This document shows, piece by piece, positions 51,436 through 59,236 of a stretch of 64,000 bases of DNA. Source of the DNA: GCA-016699835 sp964543905. Lineage in GTDB: Bacteria > Planctomycetota > Phycisphaerae > Phycisphaerales > UBA1924. The stretch lies in NCBI GenBank assembly GCA_964543905.1, contig CAZIZO010000008.1:62001-126000 (forward strand). Reading direction: 5' to 3'. Under the pieces are notes generated by a model. It saw nothing but the letters and a program-made list of their open reading frames with translations, had not been told where the DNA came from and did no database searches. The number at the start of each line of letters is the position of its first letter. Positions within the stretch are counted from its first letter, which is position 1. Both the position numbers and the translations under genes were made by a program.

Positions 51436-51627
51436 CTATTTGGACGGGAATTGCTGCTGCTTGGGCACGTCCTGACTCTGATTTCCGGGGATGCTTCGGC
51501 CTGCCTTGCCCGAGCCGGTGAAGGTGGTCATCTTCTCACTCCGGCTGAGTTCGACGCAGCCGCTGAGGGCTACGAAGGCGAGGAGCGAGCAGGCCGAGAG
51601 CCAGCGTGTGGTGCGGGGAGTCTTCAT
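51436..51627 (-). CDS. Small lipoprotein coupled to the ABC ATPase gene
   Basis: A 63-residue predicted lipoprotein: WLSACSLLAFVALSGC is a clear signal with lipobox, and the mature part is about 40 polar residues (GSGKAGRSIPGNQSQDVPKQ). Its ATG overlaps the stop of the upstream ABC ATPase gene (ATGA), which supports translation of this short frame. No family is recognisable. It could be an accessory or a membrane stress lipoprotein. Confidence 0.65.
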   Translation of the reverse strand: MKTPRTTRWLSACSLLAFVALSGCVELSRSEKMTTFTGSGKAGRSIPGNQSQDVPKQQQFPSK

Positions 51628-52454
51628 GCGGAGGCTCGATGCTCGGAGGGGTGGTCCAACTCATGCACGGAGGCGAGGAGGGTTTGGGAGTAGGGGTCGG
51701 AGGGTGCGTTGAGCACCTGGTCGCGCTCGCCCTGCTCAACAATACGCCCCCGGTGCATGACGGCGATGCGCTCGCTCATGTGGGCGATGACGCCCAGGTC
51801 GTGCGAGATGAAGAGGTAGGCGAGCCCCAGGTCGCGCTGGAGGTCTTTGAGGAGGTTGAGCACCTGGGCCTGGATGGAAACGTCGAGCGCGGAGGTTGGC
51901 TCGTCGAGGATGAGCAGGCGTGGGCGGAGGGCGATGGCGCGCGCGATCGCGAGGCGTTGGCGCTGGCCGCCGGAGAACTCGTGGGGGAATCGGCGAGCCG
52001 CGTCGGGCCCGAGGCCCACGCTCGGGAGGAGTTCGTGCCGGATGTGCGACGGCACATCGAGGGAGGAGCCCGAGGTCTGCGCGGGCGTCAGACGATGGAC
52101 GACGAAGGGCTCGGCGAGGAGTTCGGCGACACGCATCCGCGGATTGAGCGAGCCGCCCGGGTCTTGGAAGACGGCCTGGACGTGACGGCGCATCGGCAAT
52201 AGGTCGCGTCGTGTAGCGCCGACGACCTCGCGGCCCTCGACGAGGACGGAACCGGAGACACGGGCGACGCCCCGATGCAGCAGGCCGAGCACGGCCCGTC
52301 CGACCGTGGACTTGCCGGAGCCCGATTCGCCGACGAGACCCAGCGTGCTGGCTCGCGGGAGGTCGAAGGAAACCTCGCGGAGCACCGGGCGAGCGTTGGC
52401 GAGGAACGTCACGGAGAGTCGCTGCACACGGAGGATGGGCCCGTCGTTGCTCAC
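51624..52454 (-). CDS. Oligopeptide/dipeptide-type ABC transporter ATP-binding protein
   Basis: A 276-residue ATPase of the OppF/DppF type. It has Walker A LVGESGSGKSTVGRAVLGLL, VQAVFQDPGGSLNPRMRVAE (the typical 'vFQDP.gSLNPr' Q-loop), signature FSGGQRQRLAIARAIA, Walker B LLILDEPTSALDVS and VIAHMSERIAVMHRGRIVEQ. The C-terminus NAPSDPYSQTLLAS is the start of the oligopeptide-transporter tail. The partner OppD ATPase, permeases and binding protein are not in the window, so it is an orphan subunit or part of a split system. The short lipoprotein gene overlaps its stop. Confidence 0.88.
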   Translation of the reverse strand: MSNDGPILRVQRLSVTFLANARPVLREVSFDLPRASTLGLVGESGSGKSTVGRAVLGLLHRGVARVSGSVLVEGREVVGATRRDLLPMRRHVQAVFQDPGGSLNPRMRVAELLAEPFVVHRLTPAQTSGSSLDVPSHIRHELLPSVGLGPDAARRFPHEFSGGQRQRLAIARAIALRPRLLILDEPTSALDVSIQAQVLNLLKDLQRDLGLAYLFISHDLGVIAHMSERIAVMHRGRIVEQGERDQVLNAPSDPYSQTLLASVHELDHPSEHRASA

Positions 52455-52482
52455 GCGGGATGGTAGTGAGGCGGTGGGGGGA

Positions 52483-52935
52483 CTACGCGCGACGGCGTCG
52501 TCGTGCGAGCGTCAGCGTGCCGGCGGCTGCGGCCAGGAGGACGCCGGGCGTGGGCACCACTGTGACGGTGCCGACCATGCCGATCGCGGTTCCGTCGCCC
52601 AGATCGACGGCATGGGGGATGCAGTAGTACCACCAGGTCCCGGGGGTGGAAAAGGTCTGCTCGAAGGAATCGCCCGTGTCGAAGAGGCCGGAGTCGAAGA
52701 CTTCGGGGTTGCCGGCGCATGAGGTGACGGTGTGGAAATCGCCGAGCCATTCCCAACGGATGGTGTCGCCGACGTTGATGACGGCATCTTGGACCGGTCC
52801 TTCACCCGGGCGATTGATGCTGTAGTCGAAGTCGAAGACGTACACGACGACGGTGTCGGCCCGAGAGGAAGACGCGAACAGCACGCTGGCCAGGCTGACC
52901 ACAGCAACGACCGAACACGCGGCAAACGAGCGCAT
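52483..52935 (-). CDS. Plastocyanin-like copper protein with PEP-CTERM-like tail
   Basis: A 150-residue exported protein; the ATG at 52935 follows GGAG by six bases. The signal peptide (SVVAVVSLASVLFASSSRAD) precedes a small cupredoxin domain with the type 1 copper ligands in order: His in GDFHTVTSC, Cys and His in WWYYCIPH, and Met in IGMVGTVTV. It resembles halocyanin/plastocyanin-type domains. The C-terminus VPTPGVLLAAAAGTLTLARR, then poly-Arg, is PEP-CTERM-like. It may carry electrons at the cell surface. It diverges from the next dockerin-type gene. Confidence 0.85.
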   Translation of the reverse strand: MRSFAACSVVAVVSLASVLFASSSRADTVVVYVFDFDYSINRPGEGPVQDAVINVGDTIRWEWLGDFHTVTSCAGNPEVFDSGLFDTGDSFEQTFSTPGTWWYYCIPHAVDLGDGTAIGMVGTVTVVPTPGVLLAAAAGTLTLARRRRRA

Positions 52936-53164
52936 GAGAATCTCCAAACCCCCGAGCGAGACGCCACAGCAGGCAATGTGCCACAGGAAACGCCCGAATG
53001 CAAGACGAAGTGCGTGAGTGTGGAGCGAATTCTGCGTTTTGTTGGCGATTCGAGGCCATGAGGCGGCGCGAGGACGGGAACTTTGGCCCCAACGCGACCC
53101 GCGACCGCATATCTGCATGTCGCGTCACACGCGCTGCGTTCACATGCTCTCAGGAGATTGCCGC

Positions 53165-54790
53165 ATGAGTTGGCGTTCTGATCGTCGTGGTTCTTGGTCG
53201 CTCGTCGCGCTGGCCTCGCTTGCTGGGCTTGCCCAGGCTGCCCCGCTTGACCCGGGTGACACGCTCACGCCTGTTCCCTCCCTCGCTCGCGGGGGCACGG
53301 AGATCTACCGAACCACCGTTGGCAGCACAAGCCGCTGCTCGCCGCGCATGCAGGTGCGCGTGCTTCGTCAGGCGGACGACACGCTGGCGTTCGAGTACGT
53401 CCTGACGATGCCCAGTTCGCCGTGCACGAACACCTCCGGAGGGTTCAGCGTGACGGGCTTCGACGGCTTCAGCACGGACGTCTCGCAGAACGTCCGAGGT
53501 ATTCCTCCCGCTAACCTGGAAACCGCGGTCGCGGCCATTCGTTCCAGTGGCGAGGGGACGAGCATCTTTTTCGACTACATCTACGGCCTCACGAACAACA
53601 CGCTCAACCCGGGCGACTTCACAGCGACCGTGTACATCCTGACGGACGCGACGAGTTTTTCGACCGATGGTCGCCTCTACGTGGTGCCGACGACCTTTGG
53701 TCGCACGCTCCCGCTCAGCACGCGCATGCCCAGGCCGGTCACCGACGCGACGCCCCCCAACGTCTCGATCACGCTCCCCGCGCCCTTCGGCAATGCCTGC
53801 GACCCGCAGCAAGTCCGCGGCACCGCGAACGATCCGCAGGGCTTCGATTTCTACACGCTCGAATGGAGCGCGAACCCGGGTGGTCCTTGGACGCTCATCA
53901 ATGAGAGTGAGACAGCCGTCACGAACAACGTTCTCGGCAACTGGGACACGCCCGCGAGCGCCGGGTGGTACTACCTCCGCTTGACGGCGACGAACAGCGA
54001 AGGCTTGACGGAGACGATCACACAGCCCGCGTACGTCGATCAGGCGTTCGATGGTCTTTCGTTGACGAGCCCGGGCAATGGGCAGGTGCTTGGCCGCTCG
54101 ATCTGCATCGGCGGTTCGATCTTTGATTACGGATCGGGCATCGATCAGTACACCGTCGACTATGCTCCGCTGCCGGCGGGCGCGCCCTTCCTGCCCGTCA
54201 ACCCGGCGCAGCCGACGTACAACGCGCAGGTGATCAACGGCACCTTTGCCGTGTGGAACAGCGCGAGCGGTGGCGCGGCCGTTCCGGACGGAAACTATCG
54301 CGTTCGCGTCGCGGCACGCGATCTTTGCGGGCACACCGCCTCGGAGACGCGGGACATCGTCGTGGACAACACCGCGCCGACCGCCGTGATCGCCAACCCA
54401 TCGAACTGCTCCAACGTCATCGGGACGGTCACCATCCGCGGCACCGTCGCCGACGCTCATCTCTCCGGCTGGTCGCTGCAATACAGCGGCGGGGACTCCC
54501 ACGGTTGGACCACCATCGCCAGCGGCACCAGCAACGTCATCAACGGCGTGCTGGGGGTGTGGAACACGGCCGGCCTCCGCCCGTGTGAGTACGTCCTCCG
54601 CCTCGTCGCGAGCGACACCGCCGCGCTCGATTGCAATGGTGCGATCGTCCACAATAGTGAATACATCACCACCGTGCGCGTCGGTTGCCCCGCCGACGTC
54701 GATGATGGAACGGGCAGCGGCAACGCCGACGGCGGCGTGACCATCGACGACCTGCTCTACTTCCTCGATCACTACCAGGGCGGGTGCTGA
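53165..54790 (+). CDS. Secreted Ig-like repeat protein with a dockerin-like repeat ending in Gly-Cys
   Basis: A 541-residue exported protein; the ATG at 53165 follows GGAGATTG at fair spacing. A signal peptide (WSLVALASLAGLAQA) is followed by a beta-rich N-terminal domain with a 'SRCSPRM' turn, then three Ig-like modules of about 95 residues that share a pattern such as YTLEWSANPGGPWTLINESE, WNTAGLRPCEYVLRLVASDT and ITxxATDxxG-like ends. The C-terminus CPADVDDGTGSGNADGGVTI then DDLLYFLDHYQGGC is one EF-hand-like dockerin repeat ending Gly-Gly-Cys. It is probably a surface adhesin or a carrier for attachment. No enzyme motif is seen. Confidence 0.83.
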   Translation: MSWRSDRRGSWSLVALASLAGLAQAAPLDPGDTLTPVPSLARGGTEIYRTTVGSTSRCSPRMQVRVLRQADDTLAFEYVLTMPSSPCTNTSGGFSVTGFDGFSTDVSQNVRGIPPANLETAVAAIRSSGEGTSIFFDYIYGLTNNTLNPGDFTATVYILTDATSFSTDGRLYVVPTTFGRTLPLSTRMPRPVTDATPPNVSITLPAPFGNACDPQQVRGTANDPQGFDFYTLEWSANPGGPWTLINESETAVTNNVLGNWDTPASAGWYYLRLTATNSEGLTETITQPAYVDQAFDGLSLTSPGNGQVLGRSICIGGSIFDYGSGIDQYTVDYAPLPAGAPFLPVNPAQPTYNAQVINGTFAVWNSASGGAAVPDGNYRVRVAARDLCGHTASETRDIVVDNTAPTAVIANPSNCSNVIGTVTIRGTVADAHLSGWSLQYSGGDSHGWTTIASGTSNVINGVLGVWNTAGLRPCEYVLRLVASDTAALDCNGAIVHNSEYITTVRVGCPADVDDGTGSGNADGGVTIDDLLYFLDHYQGGC

Positions 54791-54878
54791 ACCGGGAGCG
54801 AGAAGTGGAATGGAGAGGGGTGACGTTCAAGCCGATCGCCGAGGGGCGGTCGGCTTTCTTCGCTGGGGTGATCCGCGA

Positions 54879-57800
54879 CTACTTCCCCTCAAACCAGTTC
54901 TTCCCGATGTGCGCATCCGCGAGCAGCGGCACGCGGAGCGTCATGGCGCCCTGCATGCGTTCGACGATGCGGGCGAGTGCGGCCGGGGCGTCTTCCTCGG
55001 GCGATTCGAAGACGAGTTCGTCATGGATCTGGAGGAGCATCCTCGTGCGGGCCAGCGGGCTGTCGGGATTCGGCCTCCCCTTCGTCGCTTCGTTGCACCG
55101 TCGATCGGCTGCTTCTCGAATCTCCCCATGCAGTTGCACCATCGCGACCTTGATGAGGTCGGCCGCGCTGCCCTGGACGACGCTGTTGATGCTGAGTCGC
55201 TCAGCGAGCGCCTTCTTGGCCGGGACGTTGCTGTCGATGTCGGGGATCGGTCGTCGGCGTTTCAGGATCGTCTCGACGTAGCCGAAGCGTTGGGCTTGTG
55301 CGACGCATTCCTGCAGGAAGGTCGTGATGCCGGAGAAGCGTTTTTTGTAGCCGGTGATGATCTCCGCCGCGGCCTTCTCGTCGATGTCGAGTCGGCGGGC
55401 GAGGCCGTAGGAGGTGATGCCGTAGACGATTCCGAAGTTGACCATCTTGGCGCCGTTGCGCTGCTCGCGCGTGACCTTGTCGAGCGGAATGCCATGGATC
55501 TGTGCGGCGACCGCGGTGTGGATGTCCTGTCCCTCGTGGAAGGCCTGGATGAGTGCGGGGTCGCCCGAGAGGTGCGCGAGGATGCGGAGTTCGATCTGCG
55601 AATAGTCCGCCGTGATCAGCACGTGCCCGGGCGGGGCGATGAATGCCTTGCGGATGTCGCGACCGACATCGGTGCGGATGGGGATGTTCTGGAGGTTGGG
55701 GTCGCTGCTCGCGAGGCGTCCCGTGGCGGCGACGGTCTGGTGGAACGACGAATGGATGCGATGCGTCCTGGGGTGGATCGCGTCTTTGAGGGCGATGAGG
55801 TACGTCGAGACGAGTTTGGAGAGTTCTCGATATTCGAGGATGAGTGCCGGGATGGGGGTGGTGATCGTGTCGTCCTGCCCCAACTTGTCGAGGACCTCGG
55901 CATCGGTCGAGTAGCCCGTCTTGGTCTTCTTGATGGGCTTGATGCCCAGGCCCGGCGGGTCGCCGCCCGGCTGGTTGAAGAGGACGGCGGCGAGTTGCTT
56001 GGGCGAATCGGGATCGAACGTGCGGCCGATCGCGGCCTTGGACTCCCGGTCGAGTGTGAGGCGCAGTTCGTCGATCTTGCGTTGCAGGCGTGCCCGTTGG
56101 CGGTCGAGTTCGGCAGGATCGACGAGGATGCCGTTCCACTCCAGTTCGGCCAGCACTTCGACGAGCGGCATCTCGACCTCGGTGAAGAGGGGCATGAGCG
56201 ACATGGCACGGAGTTGTGGGAGCATGACGTGCCGCAGTTGGAGCGCCACGTCGGCGTCCTCGGCGGCATAGAGCGTCGCCTGGTCGATGGGCACGAGGTC
56301 GAAGGTCTTCTGGTTCTTGCCGCTGCCGATGAGTTGGGAGATGGAGATGTTCGTGCGGCCCAGGAGGCCCAGCGCAAGGGCGTCGAGCGCGTGCGAACTG
56401 CGTGAGGCGTCGATGAGGTAGGACGCGACCATGGAGTCGAAGGTCATGCCACGGAGCGTCACGGCGTGAGCGCGGAAGATGAGCAGGTCGTACTTGAGGT
56501 TGTGCCCGCACTTGGGGCGCGTGGCATCTTCGAGGATGGGGCGGAGGGCGTCCAGGACGGTTTGTTCGTCGAGATGCGCGTCGGGCGTGGGCGAACGGAC
56601 GGGAATGTAGAAACCGCTTCCGGGCTCGATCGAGAAGGAGATGCCGCAGAGTTTCGCGTCGTGCGGCGAGAGCGAGGTGGTCTCGGTATCCACGGCGATG
56701 CACTCGGCGTTGGCAAGGTCATGCACGAGCGTCTCGAGTTGCTGGCGCGTGGTGATCGCCGAATAGGTGCCCGATTGGGCAAGGATCAGCGAGGGCTTTG
56801 GGTCGTCCACTCCGTCAAAGAGACCAGGTCCAAGCGTCGCGTCGGACGTGCTGGATCGGCTGTTCGCTTTCACCTTCCCAGCCCCCCCGGGCGGCAGGGG
56901 CACGCCCGGCATGCTCGCCGAGCCGCTGGTCGCGGGGTTCGGCGGTGCGGGGGGCTGTCCGGTGATCGCGCGGATCTCGTCCTGGTATCGGTTGAACCCG
57001 AGTTCCTTGAGGCGTGGGATGAGTTTCGCCAGATCGAACCGCTCCACGCGGGCGCTGTCCAGATCAAACTCGATGGGCACGTCCGTGTGCAGTGTGACCA
57101 GTTGACGGGAGATCGGCAGGAGGCTCGCCGCGGAACGAAGGTTCTCGCCGCGCTTGCCCTTGATCTCGCTCGCGTGCGCCATCAGGTTGTCGAGCGTGCC
57201 CCATTCCTTGAGGAGCGCGGCGGCGGTCTTCTCGCCCACGCCGTCCACGCCCGGGACGTTGTCGACCGCATCGCCCATGAGCGACAGCAGGTCGATCACC
57301 TGCGCGGGCGTGATCCCGAGTTCATCGTGGAGTTTCGCGGCGTCGTAGGGCGTGTCGGTGTGGACGTCGAAGAGTTCGACGGTGGGGGAGGAGGGGGAGT
57401 GCGTCGCGGTCGCCTCGTTGCTCTCGAGCAACTGCTTCAGGTCCTTGTCCTTTGACACCATGCGAATGCGGAGGTCCGGGTGCTGCTTCCGCAGCCTTTT
57501 GACCAGCGTCGCGATCACGTCGTCGGCTTCGTACCCCTCCATGCCGAGCACCGGCACGCCGATCTCACGCAGCATCGCGAGGCAGCGATCGACCTGCGGG
57601 AACAGATCCTGCGGCGGCGGTGGGCGGTGGGCCTTGTAGTCCGGGTACAACTGCGAGCGAAAGGTCTCCGTATCGCCCGAGACATCGATCACCATGGCGA
57701 TGTAGTCCGGCTTGCCCGCGGCGGCGAGGTTGGGCCCCTCGGCCTTGAGGAGTTTGAGGAGCATGCCGACGAACCCGAACGTCATGTTCGTGGGTTCCTT

Positions 57801-57899
57801 CGTCACCGGGCTGGTCATGGGGGTGCGGATCGCGTGGTAGGCGCGAAAGAACTGGGCGTAGCCGTCGATGAGGTAGAGGGTGGGCATCTGGTGGTTCAT
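54879..57899 (-). CDS. polA: DNA polymerase I
   Basis: A 1006-residue family A polymerase with all three domains. The 5' nuclease starts TLYLIDGYAQFFRAYHAI and has GYEADDVIATLVKRL and LMGDAVDNVPGVDGVGEKTA. The 3'-5' exonuclease is active by motif: CIAVDTETTSLSPHD, HNLKYDLLIF. The polymerase has HQTVAATGRLASSDPNLQNI, ITADYSQIELRILAHLSGD, KMVNFGIVYGITSYGLARRL and LLQIHDELVFES. A linker of about 60 low-complexity residues joins the 5' nuclease to the exonuclease. It fills gaps in replication and repair. The start ATG at 57899 overlaps the stop of the GlmU-like gene (ATGA); a second ATG four codons on is possible. Confidence 0.95.
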   Translation of the reverse strand: MNHQMPTLYLIDGYAQFFRAYHAIRTPMTSPVTKEPTNMTFGFVGMLLKLLKAEGPNLAAAGKPDYIAMVIDVSGDTETFRSQLYPDYKAHRPPPPQDLFPQVDRCLAMLREIGVPVLGMEGYEADDVIATLVKRLRKQHPDLRIRMVSKDKDLKQLLESNEATATHSPSSPTVELFDVHTDTPYDAAKLHDELGITPAQVIDLLSLMGDAVDNVPGVDGVGEKTAAALLKEWGTLDNLMAHASEIKGKRGENLRSAASLLPISRQLVTLHTDVPIEFDLDSARVERFDLAKLIPRLKELGFNRYQDEIRAITGQPPAPPNPATSGSASMPGVPLPPGGAGKVKANSRSSTSDATLGPGLFDGVDDPKPSLILAQSGTYSAITTRQQLETLVHDLANAECIAVDTETTSLSPHDAKLCGISFSIEPGSGFYIPVRSPTPDAHLDEQTVLDALRPILEDATRPKCGHNLKYDLLIFRAHAVTLRGMTFDSMVASYLIDASRSSHALDALALGLLGRTNISISQLIGSGKNQKTFDLVPIDQATLYAAEDADVALQLRHVMLPQLRAMSLMPLFTEVEMPLVEVLAELEWNGILVDPAELDRQRARLQRKIDELRLTLDRESKAAIGRTFDPDSPKQLAAVLFNQPGGDPPGLGIKPIKKTKTGYSTDAEVLDKLGQDDTITTPIPALILEYRELSKLVSTYLIALKDAIHPRTHRIHSSFHQTVAATGRLASSDPNLQNIPIRTDVGRDIRKAFIAPPGHVLITADYSQIELRILAHLSGDPALIQAFHEGQDIHTAVAAQIHGIPLDKVTREQRNGAKMVNFGIVYGITSYGLARRLDIDEKAAAEIITGYKKRFSGITTFLQECVAQAQRFGYVETILKRRRPIPDIDSNVPAKKALAERLSINSVVQGSAADLIKVAMVQLHGEIREAADRRCNEATKGRPNPDSPLARTRMLLQIHDELVFESPEEDAPAALARIVERMQGAMTLRVPLLADAHIGKNWFEGK

Positions 57900-59134
57900 C
57901 CGGCGTGCAGCGCCGCGATGCGTCGAAGGTAGGCATCCGTCGGAGTCACCTTTCTCCTCGCCATCGCCGCCTTCATCACATCGAGGAACTTGTCCACGCG
58001 ATAGGGATGCCGCCCCGCGTCGGTGGCCCAGGTGAATCGCGCGACGCAGCCGGAGATCGGCGCGGTCGTGGCGAACATGCTGCCCGTGTGCAGCACGCTC
58101 CCGGTCATGATCCTGGTGCAGATGGCCGTCTTGACGTGGTCGCCGATGATCGCGCCCAAGAACTGCTCGCCCGTGCGTTCGTTCTTGCTGCCGGGGGTGC
58201 CCTCGGGCAATGCGCGTGTGATGATCTCGCCGTACGTGTTCAACAGATTTGAGTTGGTGGTGCCGGCACCGAGATTGACCCACTCGCCGACCCAACTGTC
58301 GCCGAGGTAGCCGTCGTGGGCTTTGTTGGCAAAGCCCTGGAAGATCGTGCCGCCGACCTCGCCGGCGACCTTGCAATGTGGGCCGATGGCCGTGTTGGAG
58401 CGGATGACGGCCCGATCGAGCACCGTCGAATATGGACCGACATAGCACGGTCCGGTGAGGATCGCCCCAGGGCGAATCGTCGCGTGCTCGGCCACATAGA
58501 TGGGCCCGTGCTCCAGATCGAAGACGACGCCGGGGAGGATGCGAGCGCTCGGCATGACGCGCAGGGCGTGCGAGCCGAAGGTGGTCAGACCGGCGGGCGC
58601 ACCCGCGTTGAGTTGCTTTTCGAGGCGTTCAAGATCGTTCGCGAGCGCGCGGTCGCGGAACGTGCGTACATGCCAGGGGCGGGCCAGGAGTGCCGGCGGG
58701 GCGACGTCTTCCACGCGCGTGAGCGTGAGCGCCCCGAGCGCGGCCAGGACATCCTTCGCGTGCGTGAGTTCGCGTGCCTGTGCGAGCGAGAGGCGTGCGG
58801 CAATCAGGTCGCCACTCCCACGCTCCACGATCGCCTCGCCGGCCTTGAGGGACGACAGGTCCGCGGGAGGGATCACGCACCGAGCGTTGACGGCCAAGAT
58901 CAGTTCATCGTCCGCGGCCCGGTCGTCGATCGGTTCGTTGATCGCCAGGGCGAGCACCTCCCGCGCGAGTGCCGCACGATCCGGCGCGGTGAGGAGCGAG
59001 AGCGTGCCGAACTGCGCCGGTTCGAGGCGATCCAGGAGCGTCAGCGCGCCCGTCCGGATGCCGCAGGTCGGGCGAAGGTCGTTGAGGGGTGCGAGCAAGC
59101 CCAGCCCGTCTTCGAAGACGATGGTGCGAGTCAT
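57896..59134 (-). CDS. GlmU-like sugar nucleotidyl/acetyltransferase family protein (TIGR03991 type)
   Basis: A 412-residue protein of the alternative GlmU group of Bacteroidetes and planctomycetes. The N-terminus has IVFEDGLGLLAPLNDLRPTC and IRTGALTLLDRLE, the altered nucleotidyltransferase start of this group. The C-terminal half is a left-handed beta helix built of hexapeptide repeats (VFDLEHGPIYVAEHATIRPG; GPCYVGPYSTVLDRAVIRSN), with WVGEWVNLGAGTTNSNLLNT and GAIIGDHVKTAICTRIMTGS. It is predicted to make UDP-N-acetylglucosamine or a related precursor for cell wall sugars. The usual GxGTRM-like nucleotide motif of canonical GlmU is missing, so the substrate may differ. The stop overlaps polA. 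Confidence 0.83.
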   Translation of the reverse strand: MTRTIVFEDGLGLLAPLNDLRPTCGIRTGALTLLDRLEPAQFGTLSLLTAPDRAALAREVLALAINEPIDDRAADDELILAVNARCVIPPADLSSLKAGEAIVERGSGDLIAARLSLAQARELTHAKDVLAALGALTLTRVEDVAPPALLARPWHVRTFRDRALANDLERLEKQLNAGAPAGLTTFGSHALRVMPSARILPGVVFDLEHGPIYVAEHATIRPGAILTGPCYVGPYSTVLDRAVIRSNTAIGPHCKVAGEVGGTIFQGFANKAHDGYLGDSWVGEWVNLGAGTTNSNLLNTYGEIITRALPEGTPGSKNERTGEQFLGAIIGDHVKTAICTRIMTGSVLHTGSMFATTAPISGCVARFTWATDAGRHPYRVDKFLDVMKAAMARRKVTPTDAYLRRIAALHAG

Positions 59135-59236
59135 GCGCGCAGTGTAGTGGAGTCGGGGCGAGTTGAGACGATCGATCCGAAGTTCGGATCCGCGAAGAAC
59201 AACCCATCTCCTGCCCTGGCGCTCTCGGCGGGGGCG

